Assembly: GCA_949825065.1 (NCBI GenBank)
Contig: OX463838.1
Location: forward strand, 7,976,251-8,040,250
Length of the DNA: 64,000 nucleotides
DNA from: Odontocerum albicorne
Taxonomy: Eukaryota > Arthropoda > Insecta > Trichoptera > Odontoceridae
Direction: 5' to 3'
The notes below the pieces were generated by a model. That model was given only the letters and a program-made list of their open reading frames with translations, ran no database searches and was not told the DNA's origin. A program made the translations under genes and the position numbers. How positions within the stretch are numbered: the stretch's first letter is position 1; each line of letters begins with the position of its first letter. Below are positions 1 through 12,522 of the stretch, in pieces.

Positions 1-465
1 ACTTGTATTTTTTTTTAGTAAGAAAAATTATCTTACTTAACAAGATATTTTTTTTTCAAGAACTTTACAATAAAATACAATTCATATGTTAAGTATAATA
101 TTTAACAATTATCAATAATAAAGTTCCTCATAATAATTAGAAAGAAATAATCGGCGGAACAGAAAAATAAACACAAATATCAACTCAAGACATGATGGAC
201 AGCTTGTGACATATTGTTTGAAGAAGTTGGGGAGAAGGGAGATAAAAATGGAAGATAACAAATTATTTTCTTCATATGTGTCAAATCAGCCAAAGGATCG
301 CATTTCGAAGTTGAAGGCTTAGGAGACAAAATAAAAACAATAAAAGATCGAAGCATTTAAATAGGTTTTTATGTAAAAAAATAAGTTATCTTGAAACCAA
401 ATAATATTTTGTACACGTTTCAAAAAATTTGTACAATATACATATTAAAACTATATTATTTATAG
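1..465. other. AT-rich DNA, no feature recognised
   Basis: No convincing coding frame, splice pair or known repeat is seen in this stretch. It leads directly into the first HH-A repeat. Confidence 0.5.
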
Positions 466-544
466 TTAAGGCATTAACATTGTGGAGGTTTAAAGATACT
501 GTAATTTATTTTATCAAACACTGTTTATTCCACTTTTTGTAACG

Positions 545-594
545 GTATAACCCTACCGGTTTCAAGGCTTTCACCTCATCTTCAGGGGAGCACA
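545..594 (-). ncRNA. Hammerhead-ribozyme-like motif (HH-A, left arm)
   Basis: Read on the minus strand, the order is CCC, CTGAAGA, one extra T, a hairpin GAGGT-GAAA-GCCTT with a GNRA-type loop, GAA, the palindrome ACCGGT, A, then GGG. CTGANGA and GAA match the hammerhead core, CCC/GGG would be stem I, and ACCGGT a 3-bp stem III that can form only between two molecules. The extra base before stem II departs from the consensus and could weaken or abolish cleavage. Confidence 0.4.
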
Positions 595-999
595 AACAAG
601 ACTGAATTCTGTTCGAACTGGTACCGAGATACACGCTTCTATCGGTAAACATTCGGGTTGGGGACTGGGGGCTGGGGGAGGCATGGGACAACCTTGGCGA
701 GCAGCGGAGAGATTCTTGGAATATATGTGTTTGCCAGATGTTCACCTCGATTCACTGACTTAGAAATTTCTAAGGCCTCTAATCTGACTTTATTTTTGTT
801 ACTACTGATATGTAGAGGCCTTAGAAATTTCTAAGTCAGTGCATCGAGGTGAACATTTGGCCAACACATTATCCTAAGAATCTCTCCGCTGCTCGCCGAG
901 GTTGTTCCATGCCTCCCCCAATCCCCAATCCCCAACCCGAATGTTTACCGTTAGAAGTGTGTATCTCGGTACCAGTTCGAAAAGAATTCAGTCTTGTTT

Positions 1000-1049
1000 G
1001 TGTTCCCCTGATGATGAGGTGAAAGCCTTGAAACCGGTAGGGTTATACC
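1000..1049 (+). ncRNA. Hammerhead-ribozyme-like motif (HH-A, right arm)
   Basis: Same layout as the minus-strand partner, but the variable core position reads T (CTGATGA). It is followed by the GAGGT/GCCTT hairpin, GAA, ACCGGT, A and GGG. A change at position 7, the one core base the hammerhead tolerates, fits the model. One extra T lies before stem II, as in the other arm. Confidence 0.4.
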
Positions 1050-1204
1050 GTTACAAAAAAGTGGAATAAACAGTGTTTTATTAAACAAATTTCAACATAT
1101 TAAAACTTATTATTTTAAACGATAGATTGAGATACTTTATTCTAAGACCTTGCTGGACTTCATAACAGGTTTCTAGATCGAAATTCGAGCTGATTAATAC
1201 ATAT

Positions 1205-1345
1205 TTTTTTCAATGATATCGGGTAGCTTTGCAATCAGGCATAAACCAGGATTTTCAATTATATCGAGTAGCTTTGCAATCAGGCATAAACCAGGATTTT
1301 CAATGATATCGAAGTAGTTTTGCAATCAGGCATAAACCAGGATTT
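1205..1345. repeat. Tandem repeat, about 47 bp x 3
   Basis: Three copies of a unit containing GCAATCAGGCATAAACCAGG follow each other with a few substitutions. No coding sense is seen. Confidence 0.85.
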
Positions 1346-1425
1346 CTGGAATGGTTTTAGGTTTCATTTTTTTTTCATCTAAATGTGCTGCTCTACTGGC
1401 GCGTAGAAGCTGTGTGATATATTGA

Positions 1426-2113
1426 GTGTTAACATAAGTTGTGTCCGTTATTTTTTCAAATTTAAAAATGAGCACCAAAAAGTAAAACAAAATGGTAAAG
1501 GCTATACGTCATTCGAAAGAAATTTTTTGTTTTTGTATGGTCGACAATTGATTTTTGTTGTTTACACTCAAAACATGTGGAACCCAAGCGCCAAACTTTT
1601 GGACATTTCCCGTTGATTTAAGATGGCGGTATCCAGTCATGTGACCACAATTCATCTGCTCGGCCAATTCTACGGTGCTTTGTAGGGGATGTTCATGAAT
1701 AATATGCTTTAAGCGGTCCTCATCGAAGTCCACTGGTCGTCCGGAACGCTCCATGTCTTTCAGGTCAAAATTACCGTCTTTGAAACGCAAAAACCATCGA
1801 CGAGCTGTCCTTTCATTCATAGCATCTTCACCGTACACTTCGCAAATATCGCGAGCAGCTTTGGCACCTTTATTCCCTCGATTGAACGCGAACAGGAGGT
1901 GTCGAAAATGCTCACTTTCATCTACTTGACATTCCATTTTGAAAGCTTGTAATCAAATAAAATAATATATGTAACGTAAAAGCAAACACAATATCTGGTA
2001 GAACAGAAAATTTTCTTTCAAATGACGTATAACTTTTACCATTTTTTGGTACTTTTGGTGGTCATTTTTAAATTTGAAAAAAAAAACGGACACAACTTAT
2101 GTAAACACCTAAT
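1426..2113 (-). mobile_element. Mariner deletion derivative
   Basis: Inverted ends with AACATAAGTTGTGTCCG at the left and its complement near 2088-2106 enclose about 690 bp, roughly half the usual 1.3 kb of a mariner. It contains only the N-terminal half of a transposase on the minus strand (1509-1937). A second copy of the same family lies at 46320-46740. Confidence 0.8.
1509..1937 (-). pseudogene. Mariner transposase, N-terminal half
   Basis: The frame starts MECQVDESEHFRHLL and keeps the paired helix-turn-helix DNA-binding region (ARRWFLRFKDGNFDLKDMER, then SGRPVDFDEDRLKHI) up to a WVPHVL motif, which corresponds to the WVPHEL motif of mariners. The frame then runs into terminal sequence. 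The whole DDD catalytic domain is missing, so this copy could bind ends at most, not cut them. A family start codon is used at 1937. Function is known from the mariner family; loss of catalysis is seen directly. Confidence 0.8.
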
Positions 2114-2219
2114 ATATTTCAAGTACCTTGAAAATACAAGTGTTACGAAACAAAGTTTTTTTTTCGGTTCATATCTCCTCATTAATTATTTCCTGTTTCA
2201 GATGACTGAGGTGACTTAA

Positions 2220-4510
2220 TTAGTCATGTTTCGTACTTTTTTAATAAAGCATGAAACACAACTGAAGTATCTTATTATATAGGTACAAGGAATAAAAAAA
2301 ATATTTTAGTACCAACATTTATTTGTGGGAAGAGGCCAAATAAATTATATAAAAATGCGTGCATTGAGAACAATACATGAAGTAACAATGTATTAGAAAA
2401 TATGGACTATATTAAATGATTGGGGATAAATGTGAACTTAAGGCTGATGTTTTAAGTAAAATGAAGAAGAGAACTCTGAGATGGTTTGGGTATGTAGAAC
2501 GAACGAACTAATATATAGAGAAAGACTACGTGAATATGAACTTCAGACTGATGTTTTAAGTATAATGAAGAAGAGAACTATGAGATGATTTGGGTTTGTA
2601 GAACGAACGAACTAATATGTGGAGAAAGACTAACTGAATGCGAACTTTAAACTGATGTTTTAAGTAAAATGAAGAAGAGAACTCTGATATGGTTTGGGTG
2701 TGTAGAACGAACGAACTAAAATATGGAGAAAGACTAACTGAATGTGAACTTCAGGCTGATGTTTTAAGTAAAATGAAGAAGAGAACTAGAGATGGTTTGG
2801 GTGTGTAGAACGAACGAACTAATATATGGAGTAATACTTACTGAATGTGAACTTTAAACTGATGTTTTAAGTAAAATGAAGAAGACAACTCTTAGATGGT
2901 TTGAGTGTGTAGAACGAACGAACTAATATATGGAGAAAGACTAACTGAATGTGAACTTAAGGCTGATGTTTAACTTAAATGAAGAAGAGCACTCTGAGAT
3001 GGTTTGGGTGTGTATAACGAGCGAACTAATATATGGAGAAAGACTAACTGAATGTGAACTTAAGGCTGATGTTTAACTTAAATGAAGAAGAGCAGTCTTA
3101 GATGGTTTGGGTGTGTAGAACGAACGAACTAATATATGGAAAAAGATTAACTGAATGTGAACTTCAGGCTGATGTTTTAAGTAAAATGAAGAACACAACT
3201 CTGAGGTGGTTTGGGTGTGTAGAACGAACAAACTAATATATAGAGAAATACTAACTGAATGTGAACTTCAGACTGATGTTTTAAGTATAATGAAGAAAGG
3301 AACTCTGAGATGTTTTGGGTATGTAGAACGAACGAACTAATATATGGAGAAAGACTAACTGAATGTGAACTTCAAACTGATGTTTTAAGTAAAATGAAGA
3401 AGAGAACTCTGAGATGATTTGGGTATGTAGAACGAACGAAATAATATATGGAGAAAAACTAACTGAATGTGAAATTCAGGCTGATGTTTTAAGTAAAATG
3501 AAGAAGAGAACTAGAGATGGCTTGAGTGTGTAGAACGAACGAACTAATTTATGGAGAAAGACTACCTGAATGTGAACTTCAGGCTGATGTTTAACTTAAA
3601 TGAAGAAGAGCAGTCTTAGATGGTTTGGGTGTGTAGAACGAACGAACTAATATATGGAGAAAGATTAACTGAATGTGAACTTCAGGCTGATGTTTTAAGT
3701 AAAATGAAGAACACAACTCTGAGGTGGTTTGGGTGTGTAGAACGAACAAACTAATATATAGAGAAATACTAACTGAATGTGAACTTCAGACTGATGTTTT
3801 AAGTATAATGAAGAAAGGAACTCTGAGATGTTTTGGGTATGTAGAACGAACGAACTAATATATGGAGAAAGACTAACTGAATGTGAACTTCAAACTGATG
3901 TTTTAAGTAAAATGAAGAAGAGAACTCTGAGATGATTTGGGTATGTAGAACGAACGAAATAATATATGGAGAAAAACTAACTGAATGTGAAATTCAGGCT
4001 GATGTTTTAAGTAAAATGAAGAAGAGAACTAGAGATGGCTTGAGTGTGTAGAACGAACGAACTAATTTATGGAGAAAGACTACCTGAATGTGAACTTCAG
4101 GCTGATGTTTTAAGTAAAATGGAGAAGACAACTCTGAGATGTTTTGGGTGCTTAGAACGAACGAACTAATTTATGGAGAAAGACTACCTGAATGTGAGCT
4201 TTAGGCTGATGTTTTAAGTAAAATGAAGAAGACAAATCTGAGATGGTTTGGATGTGTAGAAAAAACGAATGAATGTATGAAGAAAGACTAACAAAACAAA
4301 TATACAGTGCAAATATAAGCAAAAGACGTGGTGAAAGAAGACCGAAAAAAATGGTTAGACCAAGGGAATGATATTTTGAAAGGATTAAATAAAAAAGTCA
4401 GAGAAATCGAAGGATTAGTATGACAAAAAATGTTGGTCGCGATACGAAGTTTAGCGCTCTATCATCCTTGCCAGCCCCGATAAAGAAACGGCGGGTTAGC
4501 ATACACATAT
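2220..4510 (+). mobile_element. Non-LTR retrotransposon 3' end with internal amplification
   Basis: The ends match the commonest retrotransposon tail of the window. Bases 2330-2435 read like the MRA-R-I segment before the amplified block. Bases 4285-4510 carry the following segment (ANVSERRG-type, then PRKTWLDQ-type, then a K-W-LS-Y-D region), all with frame breaks. Between them a single 104-bp coding segment is multiplied about 18 times. The reverse transcriptase core itself is absent (5' truncation). Confidence 0.75.
2434..4285. repeat. 104-bp tandem array derived from a retrotransposon
   Basis: Units start GAACTTCAGGCTGATGTTTT and recur every 103-105 bp (2434, 2538, 2642, 2746, 2849 and so on). 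The unit is the ADVLSKMKKRTLRWFG-V-ER segment of the retrotransposon tail seen singly near 7.1, 38.0, 48.4, 51.8 and 56.0 kb. A five-unit block of about 518 bp is repeated: the variant AGCAGTCTTA is at 3091 and again at 3609. Confidence 0.9.
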
Positions 4511-5119
4511 ATTACTCTAACTCTGTTTGGAAACTTCAAAATCATAGTATTTTATTGTACATATAGTATTCTAATTTATATAGCAGTGCAGAATTAATAT
4601 GGAAAAAAAAATTATGTAAAAATATTTCGACCAAACTAACAAAACAAATTGACATATGAACCACCGAATTTACCGTAATGTGAACCACTGAAATAAAAAA
4701 GAATCATTCATTTCAAATCACCAATATTTTGACATCAATCAATATTTCATTCATTGTGAATCACACAACACCTGTCCTACCCAGTGGTCACTGGTTCAAG
4801 ATTCGCCTCTTGATGAAAGTGGGTCAGGTAACGGTCGCCATCGATTATCAAGACTTTTTATTTTCTCTTCTTACAATATAAATTATCAACGTTATCGAAA
4901 TCATTATACGAGTAAACATATCAAGTAATACTTATCTTCATTTTGCAGGGCAGGTTATGCGAATGTCGCAATTATTTTTTTATTTTAAATACTTTATTAT
5001 TTTCAGGTATTAAAAATTTCACCAGGGCTTGTATTATCGATCAGTTAAGAATCAAGAATCTTTCTGAAGACGTATCATTAATGGTATCGATTTAATTAAC
5101 GTCAAACATATAAGCTTTG
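4511..5119. other. AT-rich DNA, no feature recognised
   Basis: No conserved coding segment or recognisable repeat is seen. Short AT-rich runs only. Confidence 0.4.
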
Positions 5120-5660
5120 ACAAAGCGTATATATTTATTTTATTTAACACTTTTATTGCAATACAATCTGGCGGGCTTATTCCCAAGCGGCAATCTCTTC
5201 CAACCAACCAGACAAAAGTAAATAAACAAGTTACATGGTCGCATAAATCATTCAAATGACTATCCATCCCCACGAAATCCATAAACACATACGTGAGCAC
5301 ATGCCCACGAACCCAACAAAGACGGAAAATCCCCCGAACATTATTTTTCATATAAAGTGAGATATCATCAATCAAAAGGAAAGGAATGGATGGTGGAAAG
5401 GAAAGGAAAAGAAAAATCAGGCATGAAACACGTTATTTTACTGACTAGAAATTAAGAATTTTTTCAGTCGCTTCTTAAAGCATGCCAAGGACGGAGCGAG
5501 TCTTATATTGGTTCGTAACTGATTCCAGAGTCTCACTGCATGGACAGTTAAGGACGACGTAAAGAAAGAGGAGCGGTGAACTGGAAAGGCCAAGAAACAA
5601 TCTCTGTTTGAGCGTGAAAAAAAAATAATAATATACATACAAAATATTATATACATACAA
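5120..5660 (-). mobile_element. Non-LTR retrotransposon 3' end (CR1/Jockey-like tail)
   Basis: On the minus strand the frame around 5460-5600 reads FPVHRSSFFTSSLTVHAVRL then WNQLRTNIRLAPSLACFKKR. This is the C-terminal RLWN-L-P/R-SL-FK-RLK segment typical of CR1/Jockey-type reverse transcriptases. A near-identical 3' region follows down to 5120. A longer sister copy is at 19245-19880. The 5' part is missing. Confidence 0.7.
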
Positions 5661-5864
5661 AAAAACCACTTAGATCTAAAGCATAGCGATAGAGGAAGGT
5701 CGATTACATTATATTATTACGATATTATTATTACGATAACAGTGCATTTTTCTTATTTTAATACGATTATTTTGCTATTGTACCAGTCATATTAATGTTG
5801 CAAAATGTTTAATGAATTTATTTTTTGGCTAAAGTTTGTTTTCTTGAGTAATATTTAAATTTTA

Positions 5865-6085
5865 TCGATCTTTGTCAGTCTCACAGTATTATAGATATAA
5901 GTGACGTGTGTAGATTTAGGAAGCGCTTAAAAACAATGCTTTTCGGGAAGTCTTATCACAATTTATGAGTATATACGAACACTACGCATAGACACTTCAC
6001 ATATCGGAAGATCTATAAAGGTTTCTTTGTAGTTTGTCTTTCGTTGGTAAGTCTTCTGCGGTTTCCTTACCAAATAAGCGACAAT
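5865..6085 (+). mobile_element. Retrotransposon 3' end fragment, second family
   Basis: Shares the stretch TATCGGAAGATCTATAAAGG and the following TCTTACCAAATA-type region with 22710-23190 and 41925-42235. The upstream part has the FRK-LKT-LFGKSY sense typical of a reverse transcriptase C-terminus. Degenerate. Confidence 0.6.
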
Positions 6086-6484
6086 ATCTCAGATGCGATG
6101 CCTGGTGGAATAACTATTACACTTAGATCGTTTTACACCTGAATACATGGTAAGTACTTTTCTCTTATACTGATTATCATTAACTCTAAGAGCGCTAAGT
6201 AAAAAAGTTCTGCCTAGTGAAAAACTGTAGCAAATTAAATTTTCCGACCGGCTTGGAACTTTGATATACTTACCATTGGAACTTTGGATTTGATCTGTTG
6301 GATCTGTCTGGAAGTACAACAGCTTGTACGCAATAAACCAATGCAAGCACAGGCATATTTCATTATACATGAGAGCTGACAATCACACTCAATCACGAGG
6401 GATTGTATATCATCTTCATCACATACTAAAAACATAAATATATATTTTGAAGTGTATTTAAAGGTACACTTTATGCAAAACATC

Positions 6485-7020
6485 TAAGTAGAAAAATGGC
6501 ACTTAAGATAAAGTGCCGAGTATATGAGAGTATCGTACAACTGGTGATTATACATGGTGCTGAATACTTATAGCACACTAGAACACCGGAGTGGAACTAC
6601 CATGCAGTAGATATGAGCATGCTGAGGTGGATAGTGGGTGCCACTCGTAGATATACTCCGAAAGATAAAGATCGTAGATATACAATACGAAACGAATATA
6701 TCAGTGGAATTCTCAAAGTGATATCCATTATTATCACACTGAGGGAGACCTGATTGCGACGATACGGGAACATCGCTATCTTCTAGATGTTGAAGATTAT
6801 AAGTCAAGAAGACCCGAGGCGTATGTTGACTGGTTGTTACTTAAAAGCCATAAGTTGACGACAAGAGGAGACGTGGAGGTCGTCCAAAATATATACAAGT
6901 ATGCTGTGAAGGAGGGCATCCGAGCGCTTGGAGTGGCAAAGGATGTTGTCCATAGCAGGCAACTCAGGGGAGAGAAGAATTGAAAAGCAGACTTCAAGTA
7001 GTGCAATTGAGCTAAGAGGA
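6485..7020 (+). pseudogene. Degenerate non-LTR reverse transcriptase tail
   Basis: In broken plus-strand frames one reads LKIKCRVYESIVQLVIIHGAEY, then MSMLRWIVGATR, then RRGGRPKYIQV. This is the order K-YK-IVRP-LYGAE, ML-W--G, GRPK-RW of RTE-like reverse transcriptase C-termini. Several stops and frameshifts show it is old. Confidence 0.6.
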
Positions 7021-7074
7021 TGAAAAAGCAGCAATTTTATATAAAAGTATTAATGTATCAAGGTGACAATATAT

Positions 7075-7375
7075 GAAGGAATAGGGAATGAAGGGATTAG
7101 GGATGAATATAAACTTAAGATTGATGTTTTAAATAAGACCAAGAAGAGCACTCTGAGATTGAATATATAGAATGAAGATACAGTGCAAGATACAGTGCAA
7201 GATACAGTGCAATGTACAATATATAGAATGAAGATACAGTTATCTATACAGAAACAAACAAATATACTATACAGTGCTAATGTGAGTGAAAGGCGTGGTA
7301 GAGAAAAACCTACAAAATTGTAGATAGAAAAGTGAATGGTTTTTTTCAAATAATGAAATTTTAAAGACGAAGAAA
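7075..7375 (+). mobile_element. Non-LTR retrotransposon tail fragment
   Basis: Contains TTAAGATTGATGTTTTAAAT, the AAGAAGAGCACTCTGAGATT segment and the TGTGAGTGAAAGGCGTGGTAG segment in the same order as in the tails near 48.3, 51.8 and 56.0 kb. A 13-bp unit (GATACAGTGCAA) is repeated near 7185-7215. Confidence 0.7.
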
Positions 7376-7741
7376 TCGTAGAAGTTATTTAAGAAGTTCT
7401 ATAGATGTAAACGCGGCGAAAGATGTGTTAAATTGATTACCTTTGAAACAATATACTTTTCTCCACCAAATCAGATATTCCTAGTGTTAAGTTGTTCGGT
7501 AACTTTCAAAAAGAAACCACCGAAGCTCAATCATAATATAAACAGGCCAAAACCCGTACAATCGTTGTCGCCAAAGAAAGAATACAATAATTGAATTTTG
7601 AATACAAGAGGGCGAGAGAGGAATACTTGGATTCTCTCCGAAAGTAATTCGAAATTTGAATTTCGGTGGGTCCGTGATACTGAATGAATTTTAAATACCT
7701 AGCTAACAATTTTTGAACCGGTGTAAAAGGAGACGATGTAT

Positions 7742-8190
7742 AAATGATATCATCATCATTGTCAACCAGGGTCGATCCACTGCTGGATGAAAGTCTCCCC
7801 AAGTTGACTCCAAACAGTTCGGTCCTTTGCTCGCCGATGCCACATGATGCTGCCATGCTTCCTGATTTCGTCCATCCAGCGTACCTTCGGTCTTCTTCTA
7901 GGCCTCTTTATGCCTCTTGGGTACCATTGGATTATTTCGGATGTCCATCGGGAGTCTGACATTCTGGCTACGTGTCCGGCCCATTGCCACTTCATTCTTT
8001 TGCATACCTTTATAACGTCTACCTTTGTTATATTGCGAATCCAGGTGTTTCGTTTACGGTCTCTTTTAGTATATCCCAACATGCATCTCTCCACGCCCCT
8101 TTGTGCGGTCTGGAGCTTTTGGGTGTTCTTTACTGTGAGCGTCCATGTCTCGCAGCCATACGTAAGTACTGGAAGAATGCACTGTATATA
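7742..8190 (-). mobile_element. RTE-like retrotransposon C-terminus and 3' end
   Basis: The minus-strand frame 7762-8094 reads [34 protein letters not shown] and later WSQLGETFIQQW. This is the W-WAGH-AR-D-RW, GRP--RW-D, W--LGE-YVQQW pattern of RTE-clade reverse transcriptases. The element ends in a short ATGATG-type repeat near 7742, as RTE elements do. The 5' side stops at an AT microsatellite (8196). A second copy is at 38325-38600. Confidence 0.75.
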
Positions 8191-8192
8191 AA

Positions 8193-10279
<2,087 letters not shown>

Positions 10280-10400
10280 CCTGAAATATCCTCAGTGAGA
10301 TACAGGCAAAAGCCTAGTTTACTGGGGATACGACAAATGAAAGGCAATAAACCCAGATCCATGAAAATTGTATGTCTAAATTAAATTACCTGTTGTTTTT
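10280..10400 (+). repeat. Dispersed repeat (TTTACTGGGGA family), copy 1
   Basis: The block with CAGTGAGATACAGGCAAAAG, CCTAGTTTACTGGGGA and AAAGGCAATAAACCCAGATC recurs at 59040-59210 (plus) and 63105-63262 (minus). No coding sense, no terminal repeats recognised. Confidence 0.7.
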
Positions 10401-10599
10401 TCGCAAATTATGTACCTAAAAAAATTATGTACCTTTAAAACTACCTTTCCATCATACACGATTGTGGATTATTAACAATGAAAAAAGGGTATAATTTGGT
10501 CTTATAGAAAGAATGAATAATGAAAGATTGAAGAAAAAACGAGGAAGTTAAAAGGTAAAGATGTTTAAGAGTATTTTTTTAAATGTGACACTACCAAAT

Positions 10600-11112
10600 G
10601 AATTGAATGCTGGAAGAGGAATAAAACAAATGACAATGTCGAAATATTGATAAGAAGTCTAGATTTGGTATAAATAAAAATGCTGGTAGAGGAATAAAAC
10701 AAATAACAATGTCAAAATATTAATAAGAAGTCTAGATATGGGATAAATAAAGATGCTAGAAAAGGAATAAAACAAATGACAATGTCGAAATATTAATAAG
10801 AAGTCTAGATTTGGTATAAATAAAAATGCTGGTAGAGGAATAAAACAAATAACAATGTCAAAATATTAATAAGAAGTCTAGATATGGGATAAATAAAAAT
10901 GCTAGAAAAGGAATAAAACAAATGACAATGTCGAAATATTAATAAGAAGTCTAGATTTGGTATAAATAAAAATGCTGGTAGAGGAATAAAACAAATGACA
11001 ATGTCAAAATATTAATAAGAAGTCTAGATATGGTATAAATAAAAATGCTAGAAAAGGAATAAAACAAATGACAATGTCGAAATATTAATAAGAAGTCTAA
11101 ATAATATGGTAT
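10600..11112. repeat. 73-bp tandem array with alternating variants
   Basis: Seven units start AATGCTGG or AATGCTAG (10609, 10682, 10755, 10828 and on). Two variants alternate, one with GGTAGAGG plus TTTGGTAT and one with AGAAAAGG plus ATGGGAT, giving a 146-bp higher-order repeat. Confidence 0.9.
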
Positions 11113-12309
11113 AAATAAAAATAACGCCGCAAACATAATTATAAAGAAAGCAACATGAATGAGGAAAAAACAGAGATTGATTGCTTAAAAATCGTGACCG
11201 AAAAAAAACACAACTGCCTCTATGGCTAGTTACTTCGTATTTTCGTAGAATTTCGTTCACTTGCCATCACGCGTGTTTGTTAGTACTTCAAGTGAAAGTA
11301 CATATAACGGTTTAATCTATACGTTGTACCTAACTCACTGTATTATAACTATCAGTTAAATACGACCAACTTTCAACTGCAATTAAGTAAATGAGAATTT
11401 AAAAAAAATCATGCATCCAACGCTCCTCATTTATGGGATTACTCACATTCGAAACATTTGAAAAAGTCAATTACCTCTGCTCACTTCAGCCGCAAACATG
11501 TAAGTAATATTATATAGTTAAAAACTATCAAATATATTTCTTCAATTACCATTTTTACATACGATAAATAGGTCAGTAGTAAATGAAGCAAGGGATGAAA
11601 AGTAAAAAAAAATGTTAAAGAAAACTGGAAGCGTTTTAATATATTTACTTTACAGAGTATCTTAAAACTCGACTGTAATTAAAAAAAAACATTTAATTAA
11701 TTCAAAGCCGAGGTTTTGAAGGATGTGAAGTGAATTAAATTTAAAAAAAATCCCTTTGGGAAAGAACCCGACAAGATCAAAAATTGTCAGTTTTTCCTAA
11801 GTAAATTTTGTCACAAAACAATTTTTTACTAAAGAACAATTATGATAATTACGAAAAACATTTAATTTAATGCTATAAAATATTAATATGGGTAAAATTA
11901 TATCGGTAAAGGTCTCATAATTTTATTTAATCTTATTTGTGCTCTCCTGTAAAATATATAAAACATTCCTCGTTCCATTATTCTCCTAGAACTTTTAACT
12001 ATAATTTTTAATTACATACGTGATGTGACATATGTGAGTCCTCTGGGTAATAGACTGAGGTCGTTTAGGTCGCTAATAATAACCGTCTAGTTGAGATAGG
12101 TCGGGCGGATAGGCCGGCTTTTTTATCGTCTTTTGAAATACGAGTAGTTGGCCCTACAGTATGGAAAATACTTCCTCTGGAGTACAGGTATTCAAAAGTA
12201 TTTTTAAAACCACTCAACTTGGAGATGTCACATCGAAACCTGAGCGCCCACAGAGTTATCTTTCGTCACTCAAAGATGCTAGAAAAATACACACACGTAA
12301 ATGAAAGGC
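11113..12309. other. AT-rich DNA, no feature recognised
   Basis: No conserved frame, exon-like segment or known repeat is seen. Confidence 0.4.
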
Positions 12310-12522
12310 TAAGGCCACACCGAAGTACTTTGCTTAGTGCTAAGCTGGATGCTACGTGACTAATACACTAGATGACTATAATAGTCACGTAGCGTGACGC
12401 GAAGCATGCAGTGTTGCCATTGCGATAGTATAGGGTGCGTTGGTTCGCTAGAATATGTCACCTAGCTCGCAGCGTAGCTTTAAGCACCAAGCGAGGCTCC
12501 TACCTGTGTGGCCGAGGCCTAA
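12310..12522. mobile_element. MITE-like element with GGCCACAC ends
   Basis: Imperfect inverted ends (AAGGCCACACC at the left, GTGTGGCCGAGGCCT at the right) enclose about 210 bp. Inside, GCTACGTGACT at 12351 and AGTCACGTAGC near 12390 form a hairpin. G/C content is higher than in the flanks. Superfamily is not resolved. Confidence 0.5.

Larger units (their letters stand above)
466..1090. mobile_element. HH-A repeat, inverted pair (fold-back)
   Basis: Two arms of about 300 bp face each other around roughly 790. The left arm starts GTTAAGGCATTAAC and the right arm ends near GTGGAATAAACAGTG. Each arm holds a hammerhead-like motif (545-594 minus, 1000-1049 plus) and a G/C-rich segment with CCCCAATCCCCAA-type runs. 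The same unit recurs singly or paired near 15.4, 17.6, 23.7, 25.5, 29.3, 49.2, 52.1, 59.2 and 62.8 kb. No protein is encoded. Inference: a non-autonomous Penelope-like or retrozyme-like element. Paired inverted units are a known arrangement for Penelope-like insertions. Confidence 0.6.
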
